A stretch of 64,000 bases of DNA. Source: Davidsoniella eucalypti. Its lineage: Eukaryota; Ascomycota; Sordariomycetes; Microascales; Ceratocystidaceae. Below are positions 1 through 10,365 of this stretch, piece by piece (position 1 is the first letter of the stretch; every line of letters begins with the position of its first letter). The translations under genes were made by a program, and so were the position numbers. The stretch lies in contig RMBW01000002.1 in NCBI GenBank assembly GCA_004009845.1, positions 248,001 to 312,000 on the forward strand. Reading direction: 5' to 3'. The notes under the pieces are model-generated. The model ran no database searches, was not told the origin of the DNA, and was given only the letters and a program-made list of their open reading frames with translations.

Positions 1-1
1 A

Positions 2-1501
2 TTGGTTGTTGGTCGCCGTCGACTATCAGCTCAACAATTCCAGGAATTCGCTACTCAATATCAACAGGCATCGTTGTCTCTCGTTGGCCGTGACGCTGGT
101 ATGACATCGGTGGTCTCGCTGCACTTGGAACGTGACCTGGAGCTTCTGGGTGTCACTGGTGTCGAGGACAAGCTACAGCGTGATGTCAAGCCATCACTAG
201 AACTGCTGCGTAACGCCGGAATCAAGATTTGGATGTTAACTGGTGACAAGGTCGAGACCGCCCGCTGTGTGGCAGTCTCGTCGAAGCTTGTTGCCCGTGG
301 CCAGTACATCTATACTGTCCAGAAACTCCGGTCCAAAGATAACGCTCAGCAACACCTGGACTTCCTACGCTCTAAGCTTGATGCCTGTCTCTTGGTCGAT
401 GGTGATTCCCTTGCACTCTTCCTTTCCCATTTCCGCAAAGAATTCGTCTCTTTGGCCGTCAAGTTGCCGACTGTTGTTGCCTGCCGTTGCTCGCCTGGTC
501 AAAAGGCTGAAGTTGCTCGGTTGATCCGTGAATACACCAAGAAGCGTGTGTGTTGTATTGGAGATGGTGGCAACGATGTCAGCATGATCCAGGCTGCCGA
601 TGTCGGTGTTGGTATCGTTGGTAAAGAAGGCCGCCAAGCATCACTAGCTGCCGACTTCTCCATCGAGCAATTCTTCCACTTGACGAAGCTCTTGGTCTGG
701 CATGGACGTAACAGTTACAAACGCTCAGCAAAGCTGGCCCAGTTTGTTATCCACCGTGGTCTCATTATTGCCGTTTGTCAGACTGTGTACAGTATCGCAA
801 TAAAGTTTGAACCCGAAGGTCTTTATCTCGTAAGTCTGACTAACCGAGCTTCATCAGCTATTCATCGCTTGTAATCTTACCCGACTAACTCTATCTAGGA
901 TTGGCTCATGGTCGGCTACTCGACTATCTATACTGCTTTCCCTGTTTTGTCTCTTGTGCTTGACAAGGACGTCGACGAGAATCTCGCCACGCTATATCCT
1001 GAACTATACAAAGACTTAACTTCTGGTCGCTCACTCTCTTACCGAACCTTCTTTGTATGGGTGTTTGTGTCTATCTACCAGGGCAGCATCATCCAAGGCT
1101 TCTCGCAGATTCTGACTGAGGTCGATGGTAAGCGTATGGTTGCCGTGAGTTACACGGTACTGGTGATGAACGAGCTGCTCATGGTGGCTATCGAAATTGT
1201 CACGTGGCATTGGATCATGGTGGTCAGTATAGCTCTGACTTTCCTTTCGTACATTATCTCGATACCGTTCCTGGGTGGTTACTTTGACCTCTCGTTCGTG
1301 GCTTCTGTGTAAGTTTTCTCCCGCCGTCTATCTTGGACTACAATATGTCTATATTTTCTTCATGGCTAACATATTCTCTGTAGTGGCTTTATCTGGCGCT
1401 GTCTTGCCATTGCGGCTATTTCTTTGGTGCCTCCGTATGCTGCCAAGGTTATTCGTCGTACTATGAAACCACCTGCATATCGCAAGGTTCAGAGCACATA
1501 A
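2..1501 (+). CDS. NEO1: NEO1-type P4-ATPase (phospholipid flippase), 3' part
   Basis: C-terminal 40% of a P-type ATPase of the Neo1/ATP9 class, cut off by the left window edge. I read exons 2-829, 899-1308 and 1384-1501. The introns (69 and 75 nt) have GT-AG ends, and the frame continues across both. Visible P-type motifs are LTGDKVETA in the P domain and GDGGNDVSMI at the Mg-binding hinge. The part after the hinge, GKEGRQASLAADFSI, is characteristic of P4 flippases. Several hydrophobic segments follow (FVIHRGLIIAVCQTVYSIAI onward) and the protein ends in a short basic tail. Family knowledge: Neo1 acts alone, without a Cdc50 subunit, at Golgi and endosomes to keep aminophospholipids on the cytosolic leaflet. 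Assignment to Neo1 rather than Drs2/Dnf rests on the hinge-to-membrane sequence and the short tail. The phosphorylated DKTGT motif lies outside the window. Confidence 0.9.
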
Positions 1502-2002
1502 AATCTTGTCGATGTTCTCTTAACACAATACCTTTTTTATTCCCCTCTTCAGCTATCCAGCTATCAGCTGACTTTAGCCTTTCTCATTATTGTTGTTCTT
1601 TTCTACTTTTTCTCTATCTGCATCTGTCTTATCGGTTCTCTTCTCGTTTATTTTTCAATATCGTTCTTGATCTTGCTGTTATTTTTTTTCTGTTGCTCAA
1701 GTCATCGGCGTCTCGTTACCTTTTCCATTTTGCATTCTATGATTCCACATTGTAACGCTTTGCAACTCATTCGACCTGACATTGATTCTAGGTTTGCTCG
1801 TAAGTTATACTTTTGCAAGTCGAGTAAAATATTCTCGTCTTGATTCCCTGTGTATAGATTTTTCATATCCTTCTTTAGCCCGTCAACGACGTATAAAAAG
1901 GGACAAAAATATATTTGTAAATGATGCTCGTAATATACAAAAATGCTTCTATTCTTTCACAATATATCGTACATATGGATTCTAAACTCCTAGCTATATG
2001 AT
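1502..2002. other. Convergent intergenic region NEO1 / CYC2-like
   Basis: This 0.5 kb lies between two genes that converge. It is T-rich on the plus strand (around 1540-1700) and A/T-rich near 1890-1980, as expected of 3' untranslated and polyadenylation sequence. I see no gene in it. Confidence 0.6.
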
Positions 2003-3403
2003 CTAATCAAGGTTCGCTACCTGCCACTGTCCATCAAGCTTAGAGGAGTAGTTGTCTAGGATATTGTTTACCATGCCGCCACTCCGTATACGGCGGAAAG
2101 CCGGTGCGTTGTCCTGCTGAATATAGCCGGCATATTTATCCATGAAGCCATCTGGACCCGAAACGATCACGAGTTTATAAGCGCCATCGCCACCGGGCCG
2201 TGCCACAACCTTAGGCTGATGCTCTGCATACGGTCCGGATGCTACGGGGAGATACGGAGCCGGTCGTTTCATCGCTCGCTTTTCGCCACTAGGTCTCGTT
2301 GATGGTGATATACCGAGCGCATTCTTGACATCGGCTTCGCTGATAGCAGCATCTTCGCCTGTCACGGCGACACGGGCATCGAAGCGGTCACCGTGGGCGA
2401 GTTTCAGAGCACGCAATTGTGCAGCGATGGGGGTGGGCGAAGGGATATCCGTTGCTGGGTTAACGAGACTTGGAGCAGACGTGGTACTTGCGCGACCAAA
2501 CCAGCCTGATTTCTTTTGTGCTGGAGTACCACTAGAGATGGATGTAGATGCAGTCTGGTCGATGTCAGCGCGCGAGTGTACGGCCCAGATGATTTTGATA
2601 CGACCGACTTCAGTCGACGTCTCTAAGAGTGCATGAGCAGCCTGTAGGGCAGGGGCGATGGACGAACCACCTGCGATGAAGATGATTTCGTCGTCACTAC
2701 GACCTAGCGGCTGTTTGAATAGGAGTGTCGGGTACGGGCCACGAAGCTCGACTTGGGCAGCGGGAAGCTTGCGGTCGAGGAAGCGGGAGACTTCACCGTC
2801 GGGTAAAACGCGCACGAGGAAGCGTAGGATACCGGCTTTGGCTTCGGCGGCTGAAAGTGGTGGTAGTGGAGTGTATTCACGCACGATTTGAATCTCGGGT
2901 TGTTTAACTTCGACACTCCAGAAGGGGAATACCCATTTTCCGGAAGACGAGGATGGGCTGCCGGAGGTGGTACTGGGTGTAGGAGGGGGAGTGAGATACG
3001 GAATTTGAACTGACGGGTCAAACTCCTCTGTGCGTAGCGTCATGATGAATGAGTCGGGAGAAGCGCGTTCCTTGGTGTCAATGGTATATGAGAGGAACTT
3101 GTCTGGGTTCAGGGCTTTCTGGTACTTTTTATTGTTCTTGAAGGCCGGTAGTATGCCGAGAAGCATGAAGAAGGCGCCACCAAGGAGGAGGTATTTAGTT
3201 ACATTGTCAATCTTGGATCGTGGTTGTAGTCTAGATCCCTGTGGAGGACCCGGGGAGGCAGGGTTTGGCGCGGAATAAGCCGATATATTGCTTAAGAGCC
3301 GGCAATGTTGTGTCCGGGGGATCGAAGACCGGGTGGCAGTGACTAGAACTCTGCGATAAATTGCCGGCCGGGCAAAGAGCCGGAGTGCCGTTACTGCTTG
3401 CAT
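2003..3403 (-). CDS. CYC2-like mitochondrial FAD/NAD(P)H oxidoreductase
   Basis: Single-exon gene of 466 residues. The N-terminus is rich in Arg, Ser and Ala with almost no acidic residues (about 1-45), typical of a mitochondrial presequence. One membrane segment follows (YLLLGGAFFMLLGILPAF, about 70-87). After it comes a ferredoxin-reductase-like module: an FAD-binding barrel region (about 100-235) containing REYTPLPPL and LRGPYPTL, then a nucleotide-binding region opening with FIAGGSSIAPALQ. The C-terminus is GGMVNNILDN. This order matches yeast Cyc2, an inner-membrane flavoprotein linked to haem attachment to cytochrome c. Low-complexity Ser/Thr/Pro inserts (about 135-155 and 280-320) are lineage padding. 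It diverges from CDC16 across a 533-bp shared promoter. A general NADH-cytochrome b5 reductase is the alternative, but the presequence, membrane anchor and inserts fit Cyc2 better. Confidence 0.72.
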   Translation of the reverse strand: MQAVTALRLFARPAIYRRVLVTATRSSIPRTQHCRLLSNISAYSAPNPASPGPPQGSRLQPRSKIDNVTKYLLLGGAFFMLLGILPAFKNNKKYQKALNPDKFLSYTIDTKERASPDSFIMTLRTEEFDPSVQIPYLTPPPTPSTTSGSPSSSSGKWVFPFWSVEVKQPEIQIVREYTPLPPLSAAEAKAGILRFLVRVLPDGEVSRFLDRKLPAAQVELRGPYPTLLFKQPLGRSDDEIIFIAGGSSIAPALQAAHALLETSTEVGRIKIIWAVHSRADIDQTASTSISSGTPAQKKSGWFGRASTTSAPSLVNPATDIPSPTPIAAQLRALKLAHGDRFDARVAVTGEDAAISEADVKNALGISPSTRPSGEKRAMKRPAPYLPVASGPYAEHQPKVVARPGGDGAYKLVIVSGPDGFMDKYAGYIQQDNAPAFRRIRSGGMVNNILDNYSSKLDGQWQVANLD

Positions 3404-3936
3404 GGTATATGGGTGGCCTTCAAACTATAAATCCTGTGAGTCACACGGATTTCGCTTTTAAACGGCGAAATGGACAGCTCCACGGAACTCTTTGTGATAT
3501 TAGATAACTTCAATGATATTAATTTTGACGAGCACAAGGCTGAGAATTATGGTTGCACCAGCGGGCTAATACATTGGCGAATGAACATTTGGCGCACCTC
3601 GGCTAAATGTGGGCCCGGCGCGTCGTGCCCCGCCAAATGTCAAGACAAGGCTGAAAGAGAACGTCAACAAAGAATCATCACAAGCTTGCTTGACTTGATA
3701 ATGTTTAGAACGTCACGTCCTCCAAGACTTGGATCTTTTTAATTCTTTGCCAATTTTTTTTGTCTCTCTTTGCCTTATTTTGTATCACGAGTTTATGTTT
3801 AGCGAGAAATACCATTCATTTTACCAGCTTAATCCGTAGATCGAACCCTTCTAATACAGTCTAACCCTCGACTAGCTAATGCTATTAATCCTGTTGCCCT
3901 AAGCTTGCTTCTTCTATAGATTCTCCCGCCGCCGTA
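3404..3936. promoter_or_regulatory. Divergent promoter CYC2-like / CDC16
   Basis: This 533-bp region separates two divergently transcribed genes. It contains a 9-base inverted repeat (CATTTGGCG at 3586-3594, CGCCAAATG at 3631-3639) around a GC-rich core with GGGCCC and GGCGCG. TTTGGCGC at 3588-3595 resembles an E2F-type site. A 90-codon open frame at 3470-3742 has no recognisable features and is more likely chance. Confidence 0.4.
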
Positions 3937-5910
3937 ATGCAAAAGTTCTTACGAGAATGGCGCCAAGACGCTCTCAACAAAACCCAATATGAGTCCGCCA
4001 TCTTTCTCGGTGACAAGCTGCTGGCCATCACCAGTACGTCGACCGTCTTTGTGCCCTAAAGCAAGCAGCCGGACAGCCAGTACACGACTAACACATCTAC
4101 GCCTCTCTCTCTCTCTTCTCTTCTAGATGACGATAACGATGCCTTTTGGCTCGCGCAGGTGCATTTTGCTACCGGCAACTTCACCCGTGCGTATGCCTTC
4201 TTGGTTAAGCACGACTTGACCACCCGAAATCCCGCGTGCCGATATCTATCGGCGCACTGCATGATTAAGCAGTCGCTGTATGACGACGCTCTTGCGCTTC
4301 TCGGTGAGCGCAATCCCATCCACTTGATCGCCAACTCGACCACCAACAAGCGCAAAGCACAGCCGTCCACCCGCTCCGGGAAAGCCGCCGCATCGAAAGA
4401 AGCCGCCGCTCAAGAGCGCAAGTACGAGGCCGCCATGTGCCATCTGCGCGGCCTCTGCTACACGAAACAGAACGCCTTCGACAAGGCAAAAGAATGCTAC
4501 AAGACCGCCGTCCAGATCGACGTGCAGTGCTTCGAGGCCTTTCAGCAGCTCATGACAAACTCCATCTTGTCGCCAGAAGAGGAGTGGACCTTTCTCGAGA
4601 GCCTCGACTTTGATTCTGTGAGCGTGCCTGGCGACCTAGCAGCTTCCCAAGAAGCCGCGGAGTTCACAAAAATGCTGTACACAACTCGGCTTTCAAAATA
4701 CAAAAACCACTCCGACTTCACGACCGCCTACGAATCTCTCTCGACACACTATAAGCTCTCCAAAAACCCCGATTTGCTACTGGCGCGAGCCGATCTGCTC
4801 TATACACAATGCAAGTTCAAGGAAGCCTTTGAAATTACCGAGTCTATACTTAGTGAGGACCGCTACAACTTTGCCGTCTACCCCATCCACCTAGCCGCTC
4901 TGTTCCAGCTCGGCAGAACAACCGAGCTGTTCCTCGTATCTCATGACCTCGCAGACCACTACCAAGAAGAGCCATGCACTTGGCTTGCTGTAGGAACTTA
5001 CTACTTCGCTATCAAGCGCATCCCCGAAGCACGGCGTTACTTCAGCAAAGCCAGCATGATGGATCCGCATTTTGCGCCGGCATGGATTGGATTTGCACAT
5101 ACGTTTGCCGAAGAAGGCGAGAATGATCAAGCCATTTCGGCCTATTCTACGGCTGCTCGGCTTTTCATGGGCACTCACCTTCCACAGCTTTTCCTCGGCA
5201 TGCAAAACCATGCCTTGAATAACATGGTAGTCGCCGAAGAGTTCCTCAAAACAGCATATGGACTTTGCAAGACTGATCCACTATTACTCAACGAAATGGG
5301 TGTCGTCAAGTACCACCAAGACCTACCCCAAGACGCCGTCATCTTCTTTGATAGAGCGTTAAAGATTGCCACTGAAATCGACTCTGAGCCTGACGCATGG
5401 ATAGCTGTGCGCATCAACCTTGGCCATGCCTATCGCCGTTTACGCGCCTACGATCGTGCTCTTGAATGCTTTGATGAAGCGCTTCGCCTTGGCGGCAAAA
5501 ACACTGCCGTCTTCACTGCCCGCGGTCTCATATACCTTGAAAAGAACCGACCAGATGATGCGGCTGTCGAACTTCACCAAGCACTAGCTATATCACCACA
5601 AGATGCCATCGCCACTGACCTACTTAACAAGGCACTGGCCGAGTCTCTTGTTTTGGATGCAGTCAACTATGAAATGGCCGACGATACAGACGCTTTCGAT
5701 GCTGAGATTCTACGTAGAGCTGCAGAATCGAGAGGCATAGATCTGAAAGGCAAGGCAACAGCAAGCCATAGTAGCAACATCAGTGCTGGCCGGGCCGACG
5801 GTAGAGCCGGAGGCCGATTTGGCGGAAGGCACCGATTTGGCGGAAGGGGTCGATATGGCATGACGGTGGGTGAAGATGGATCAATGATGGAGATGTCAGA
5901 TGAAGAATAG
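3937..5910 (+). CDS. CDC16: Anaphase-promoting complex subunit CDC16 (APC6), TPR protein
   Basis: Exons 3937-4033 and 4127-5910 join in frame to 626 residues. The junction restores KLLAITNDDNDAFWLAQVHF, a typical Cdc16 N-terminus. The intron (93 nt) ends in a long CT tract. Tetratricopeptide repeats run from about residue 20 to 535. Clear units include YFAIKRIPEARRYFSKASMM, FLKTAYGLCKTDPLLLNEMG and NLGHAYRRLRAYDRALECFD. CDC16 is a homodimeric scaffold subunit of the APC/C ubiquitin ligase, which marks cyclin B and securin for destruction in mitosis. The C-terminus is unusual: after the repeats it has a Gly/Arg segment (GRFGGRHRFGGRGRYG) and then an acidic end (MSDEE). A second APC/C subunit, CDC23, lies 21 kb away. 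Confidence 0.92.
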
Positions 5911-7426
5911 GAGGTCACAAATACTACTACTACTAATATCAGTAACGTAACGAAGAAATAAAGATGTGAAGGGTCAACGACATAGTAGTATCTCGCTATC
6001 TTCTATGATAAAATCGGTGTAATAAGCTACGACTGGACGGACAGAGCCGGAACTGCCTTCGACATCAACTATTAGTTGCCTAGCCTCTCCCTGGCCCGCA
6101 AATCGATAATAGCAACTGTCCAGAGATGCCCGATGAGATCCGGCGCTTCCGGAGAATCGTGCAGAGCTCCTTCACCGAGTCTCAGAAGCAGCCCTTTTGT
6201 AACTACATCTACGGGATCTTATGGACTCGCTGGATGCACACTACGGACCATTCGGTACAGTCAGCTCAATTGCAGAAACAGCTGCAGCATCCAACTCTCT
6301 CATCACCGAACTCTTTCTCGGAGCTCTTTCTCCGGGACGAGCTAGCCTACAACCCGCGTATCTCCGGCGGCGGCGTCGGGGAGGGTCCTCAATTTGCGGG
6401 CCGGGTCTGATGTGTAGGAGAGGCAGGGCGTTTTCTTGGAGAGCGGTGTTAACACCATACAACCAAGAACGATAGTATTTATTTCTTTATTCTGTTAAAA
6501 GGCCTACCTGCTTCAACAACAACGCCACCGCGGGTTTGTGGAGACACAAAGGAAAAGGCCAAAGTGTGAGGAAGGTGCTCAAGGAGACAACTATCACGAG
6601 GGGGATCGGGAGGGGTCAAGCAGCATTGAGCTAAACTTTCTTCTCAGCCGTCCCCCTGGTGGGTTGTTGGAAAACACAGAGGAAACCCAGTGTGAGTTTA
6701 TTGCGAGGGACCAGCGATCACGAAAAGTGTAGAGAACAGGGGGTTGGCGAGAACACGAGAGGTGACAACAACGGGCTCAAGGCTTCACAAAATGGTGCAT
6801 CATGAGATAAATCAAAAGACTCGAGAGGATAGACAATGACCTTGGATATCGCTCTTAAAACCCCACAACGAAGGAGGAGGCGCCGCGAACTCAAAGGTAC
6901 CCCCCCGAGGGTTGTAGGGAAGGTTGTAATATAACTTAGGGATTTCCGATTTGCCAGGACTGGTCATTGCCTTGGTACATATCTAGATACGGTTATCCTT
7001 GTTGAAAGGCCCGTAACGTGAAGAAGAAAAAGCATGGTAGAATTTCGAAAGGAAATCCAGGCCAAGAACACCAATGCTGACCTGGTCCCAACTGACGCCC
7101 GTGCTTTTATCTGTATTATACATATCTTACTGGTTGGGGCATATGGTGATATGTCGAGAATTGTGGTGCATGAGCACACAGACTATTAAAAGAGACTGCG
7201 GAGAAGAACAGGACATAACGTAGAGAAAGAAGATTCAGCTCAGCCTAAGAAACAAGATATATGTATGACGGCATTTCGATCTGTTTAATTGCTCTTCCGG
7301 ATCTTCTTCTCGCTGCCTTCATCATCGCCCTCACCTCTCTCTCTCTCCGACCGCTCACCACCCTTGGTACAGCTCTGTCAACTCTATAGTATCACCCCTT
7401 CATCTCGTCTTCTCGCCTCTATCGCC
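5911..7426. other. Intergenic region with no intact gene
   Basis: This 1.5-kb stretch is of mixed base composition. 6080-6420 is GC-rich and open in several frames without recognisable domains. Minus-strand 6970-7190 can be read as a short, stop-interrupted stretch resembling the end of an aspartic protease (see findings). 7200-7426 is the upstream region of the next gene, with a CT-rich tract around 7300-7350. No complete gene is supported. Confidence 0.5.
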
Positions 7427-8154
7427 ATGAGATTCTTCGGCGTCCTCGCCCTCTGTGCTCTGGCCTCCAGCGCCGCTGTTCCGATCGGGCCCTTAAACCC
7501 GATCCCCGAAACCCTTGCTGTAAATGTCCAGAAACTCACCAATGAAGCTCCTCTGGGAGACACCACCTACAGCATCGAGACGAATGTGGTGTCTGAAGAT
7601 GACGAAGAGGAAGGGCATCAATCTCACCTGTTTTTCCGTGACGCCGCCTATGCTGCTGCAGCTGATGCTGCTCCGATTCCGATCGTCCGTGGAAAGTCAT
7701 ACTACTACATGCTATGCAACGCAATTCCTGAAGGTGCCAAGGACCTTCACTATGTGACTCGGAGTGTTATTGACGAGTACGGTTGCAACCACGTCGGCCT
7801 GGTTGTTGGCACAGTTGATACGCTCACCAACTCCTTCAGCGGTACCTTCTACCGCGTCGAGCGGAGGGATAGTGATAACACCTGGTACCTGGCTGGCACC
7901 GAATATGTCGCCAAGTCCGGACAGCGGTAAGTGATCTGATTATATGCCCTTACAAACTTGAGTTTGCATGATATGATAGTATGTACTAACTTTACCTTTG
8001 CAGCCTGGATTGGGGTGGTGAAACCCATCCTGCTCAGTTTGCTTCTTCCCGTATCGAAATGCTCTCCAACGAGTGGATTGCCGCTACTGGAGACAGCTTT
8101 ACCTACACTTACAACTCTCTGACCTACTACCAGTATATGGCAGCAAGGCTGTAA
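7427..8154 (+). CDS. Small secreted protein, orphan
   Basis: Exons 7427-7926 and 8004-8154 join in frame (Arg codon split CG/C) to 216 residues. The 77-nt intron has GTAAGT, a TACTAAC branch site and CAG. The start was chosen at MRFFGVLALCALASSAA, a clear signal peptide cleaved near residue 17-20. An upstream in-frame extension is only the CT-rich leader. The mature protein begins with a Pro-rich piece, then an acidic run (SEDDEEEG), then an Ala-rich linker. It ends in an aromatic-rich globular part with two cysteines, one in SYYYMLC and one in DEYGCNH, possibly one disulfide. No transmembrane segment or GPI signal follows. I do not recognise the family. Size, secretion and low cysteine content suit a lineage-specific extracellular protein or candidate effector, but this is inference. 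Confidence 0.75.
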
Positions 8155-9190
8155 AGCGTGCACGGCATCTTGCTTGTCCCGGCCTAGCAAATCAGGTTTT
8201 CATGACTAGTAACGTCAAGCTGTAGCACCGGGAAGTTCGAAAGGGTGCTACACGGGCATTTCTAGATTAGCATTTCATCATTTATCATTTATCATAGCAT
8301 ATAGCCTCTGTGCTCTTCATAGTTTCGCATTTTTTTTTTACTCATAGGGGAAAACATTCCACGAGGTCTTCATTCTGGGGAGGGGGGGCGGTGCGATACC
8401 AATTCTTAGTACTCTTTCCAACGAAAGTTTTAATCTTAGCACAAGCGACGCATACTTTGCTTTGGCCAATTGCGTTCTTCTTTGAACTTGAAAAAAAAAA
8501 AAACACAACGGAGGGGCCGGTCCGAGCTGCCCGGCAAACTCCGGGGACAAACTTGAGGCTCCAACTAAGGCTTCTAGGTACTAGAGCAATTATTGTCCCT
8601 TTGCGTAGTACATATAGTCTATATATGGCCATAGCTTTTGAGTCGGACAAAATCTTCACCGCCGGCATTAGCGGTTGGCTGTCTTGCTAAAAATACATGT
8701 ACAGATATAGCAACGTTGAGGTCCAAGCTGACCCTGTACGGATAGAAACACATAACACGGCGTCTACTTAAATATACATATACTATACTTGACACTATTG
8801 AATATGGAAGTGTGGAATTATTTTCTTATCATATTGTGTTTTTTATTTTATTTTCTAGAGCTTATTGAGCTGATATCGAGTTCGAATGTATGCTGGTTTC
8901 GCCGTCTGATGACGTATAATGTAGCAAAGAATAAGATATAAAGAGAACTAACTAGTTATAATAGACATCTTATGGAAAACGCCATCTGTAACTGACTTCC
9001 AGTCTCTGCTACTTTCTGGATGTACGTTCACGTATCTATTCTACTCTTTGCTAGCAGAAAGAAGAGCTAGTGGAAAGTTTTCCCCTAGACCAAGACCAAG
9101 TAGAAGCTCTCGCCTAACTTTTATTTTATACAGTTTTGTCTCATCGATGAACAAGGCCACTTTATTCGAATTATTCTAGATAAAATCATC
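8155..9190. other. Intergenic region
   Basis: AT-rich sequence downstream of the small secreted protein gene, with a poly(A) tract at 8490-8502 and a short G-run near 8378-8389. I see no supportable gene. Confidence 0.5.
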
Positions 9191-9536
9191 TTCCAAAAGA
9201 AAGGAATCATGTGTACAACATGCCGAAAAGGCCATTTTATATCTCAGAAGAAGGCTGGAGAATCACAGTCCTTGGCAATCACTAGATCTCCACAGAGAAG
9301 AAGCTTCTGCGGCATGCCCAGAAAAGGCAGATTGCTAATACGCCCCGGATATCATGTGCTTATTCCGTTAAAGTCAATGGGCCTTGATGACGATGACGTC
9401 TTGGGCAATATTCGAAAAAGGCTTCAAGGCTCCTTATCCTCCTGTTGACATATCTTGCAACTCCGATTCGAGTGATGGTACCACGAATTCTCAATCAGCC
9501 AAATCCAACAATAAAACGACTTCCACTGAGCATTGA
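9191..9536 (+). pseudogene. Relic of a small secreted protein family (copy A)
   Basis: This stretch aligns at nucleotide level with 22921-23275 (copy B). Near-identical blocks include CTTATCCTCCTGTTGACATA and ACCACGAATTCTCAATCAGC. In one frame it reads QHAEKAILYL, then hits two TAA stops near 9337 and 9367, and later resumes as PYPPVDIS to a TGA at 9534-9536. The middle matches copy B only in another frame (LDDDDVLGNIRK against IDDDTSGHIRK), so it has stops and at least two frame changes. No signal peptide is visible upstream, where homology to copy B ends. Without copy B this would not be recognisable. Function is unknown. It is dead on present evidence. Confidence 0.7.
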
Positions 9537-10365
9537 CGCCTTGTTTGATTAAGCTTCATCATGTTGTGTTTTCAGATGTTCAGCCGTGGGAAAATGAGGA
9601 CCGGAGTCTATATAAGAAGATGCAAAATATCTTGTATAGGCACAGTCGCCAATTGATGGTACAGAGTAAGGAAACGAATGGGAACTTCGAGGTTTGAGGT
9701 TAGTATGACGGCGTGTACAGTGATGAAGATATTCGTCAATCAAATTGGATATGTACAACTATAGCAAGTTATTAATATGGTTCTCCTGTGCCATATGTCT
9801 TGTATCTGAAATAATCATGAAGTCGAAAGTCAGCTTCTTGGATTCTTCACGTTAGACCATGACATATGTATCATTGAATCTGGCTGATACTACAGTGGTG
9901 TAACAGGAAGACAGAAAATGTATAAAAACAACGTCTTAGCATCAATAGTATACCAACCTAAGTTGGCTAGTCGATTCACATAGAAATAATGTGCTATGAT
10001 CAAGGAGCGTATGCTTGAACTGCTTGCGATGCTATGTATTCATTACTATATAAAGGTGGATCGAGAGGGAATGCAAGATTTAGATGGTGACTGTATGTAT
10101 ATCGTTCAATCATAAACTATGTGTTATTCTAGAACGGAAGAAACGGACAGAAGAAGAACCGAAAGCTAAAAGCCAATTGAAGATACGGGAATGTGAAAAC
10201 TTGGAAAAGAAAAAAAGACACGCCATGACTCCAGGCCTCCATATTCCGAATTAAATAAGATGCATGTAAATACTAGAAACATAAAAACACAAGAAAAAGA
10301 AGAAAAAAAGGTTAGCCTCGCCCTTCTTGTCTTCTACGGACATCTTCTCTTTCGACTTCCCTTCC
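9537..10365. other. Intergenic region
   Basis: AT-rich DNA between the copy A relic and the 3' end of MCM5. It contains an A-rich tract at 10288-10310. I see no supportable gene. Confidence 0.5.

Noticed and set aside
3470..3742. 90-codon open frame in the CYC2-like/CDC16 promoter
   Set aside because: No domain, signal peptide or homology I can recognise; it overlaps the shared promoter and has odd composition.
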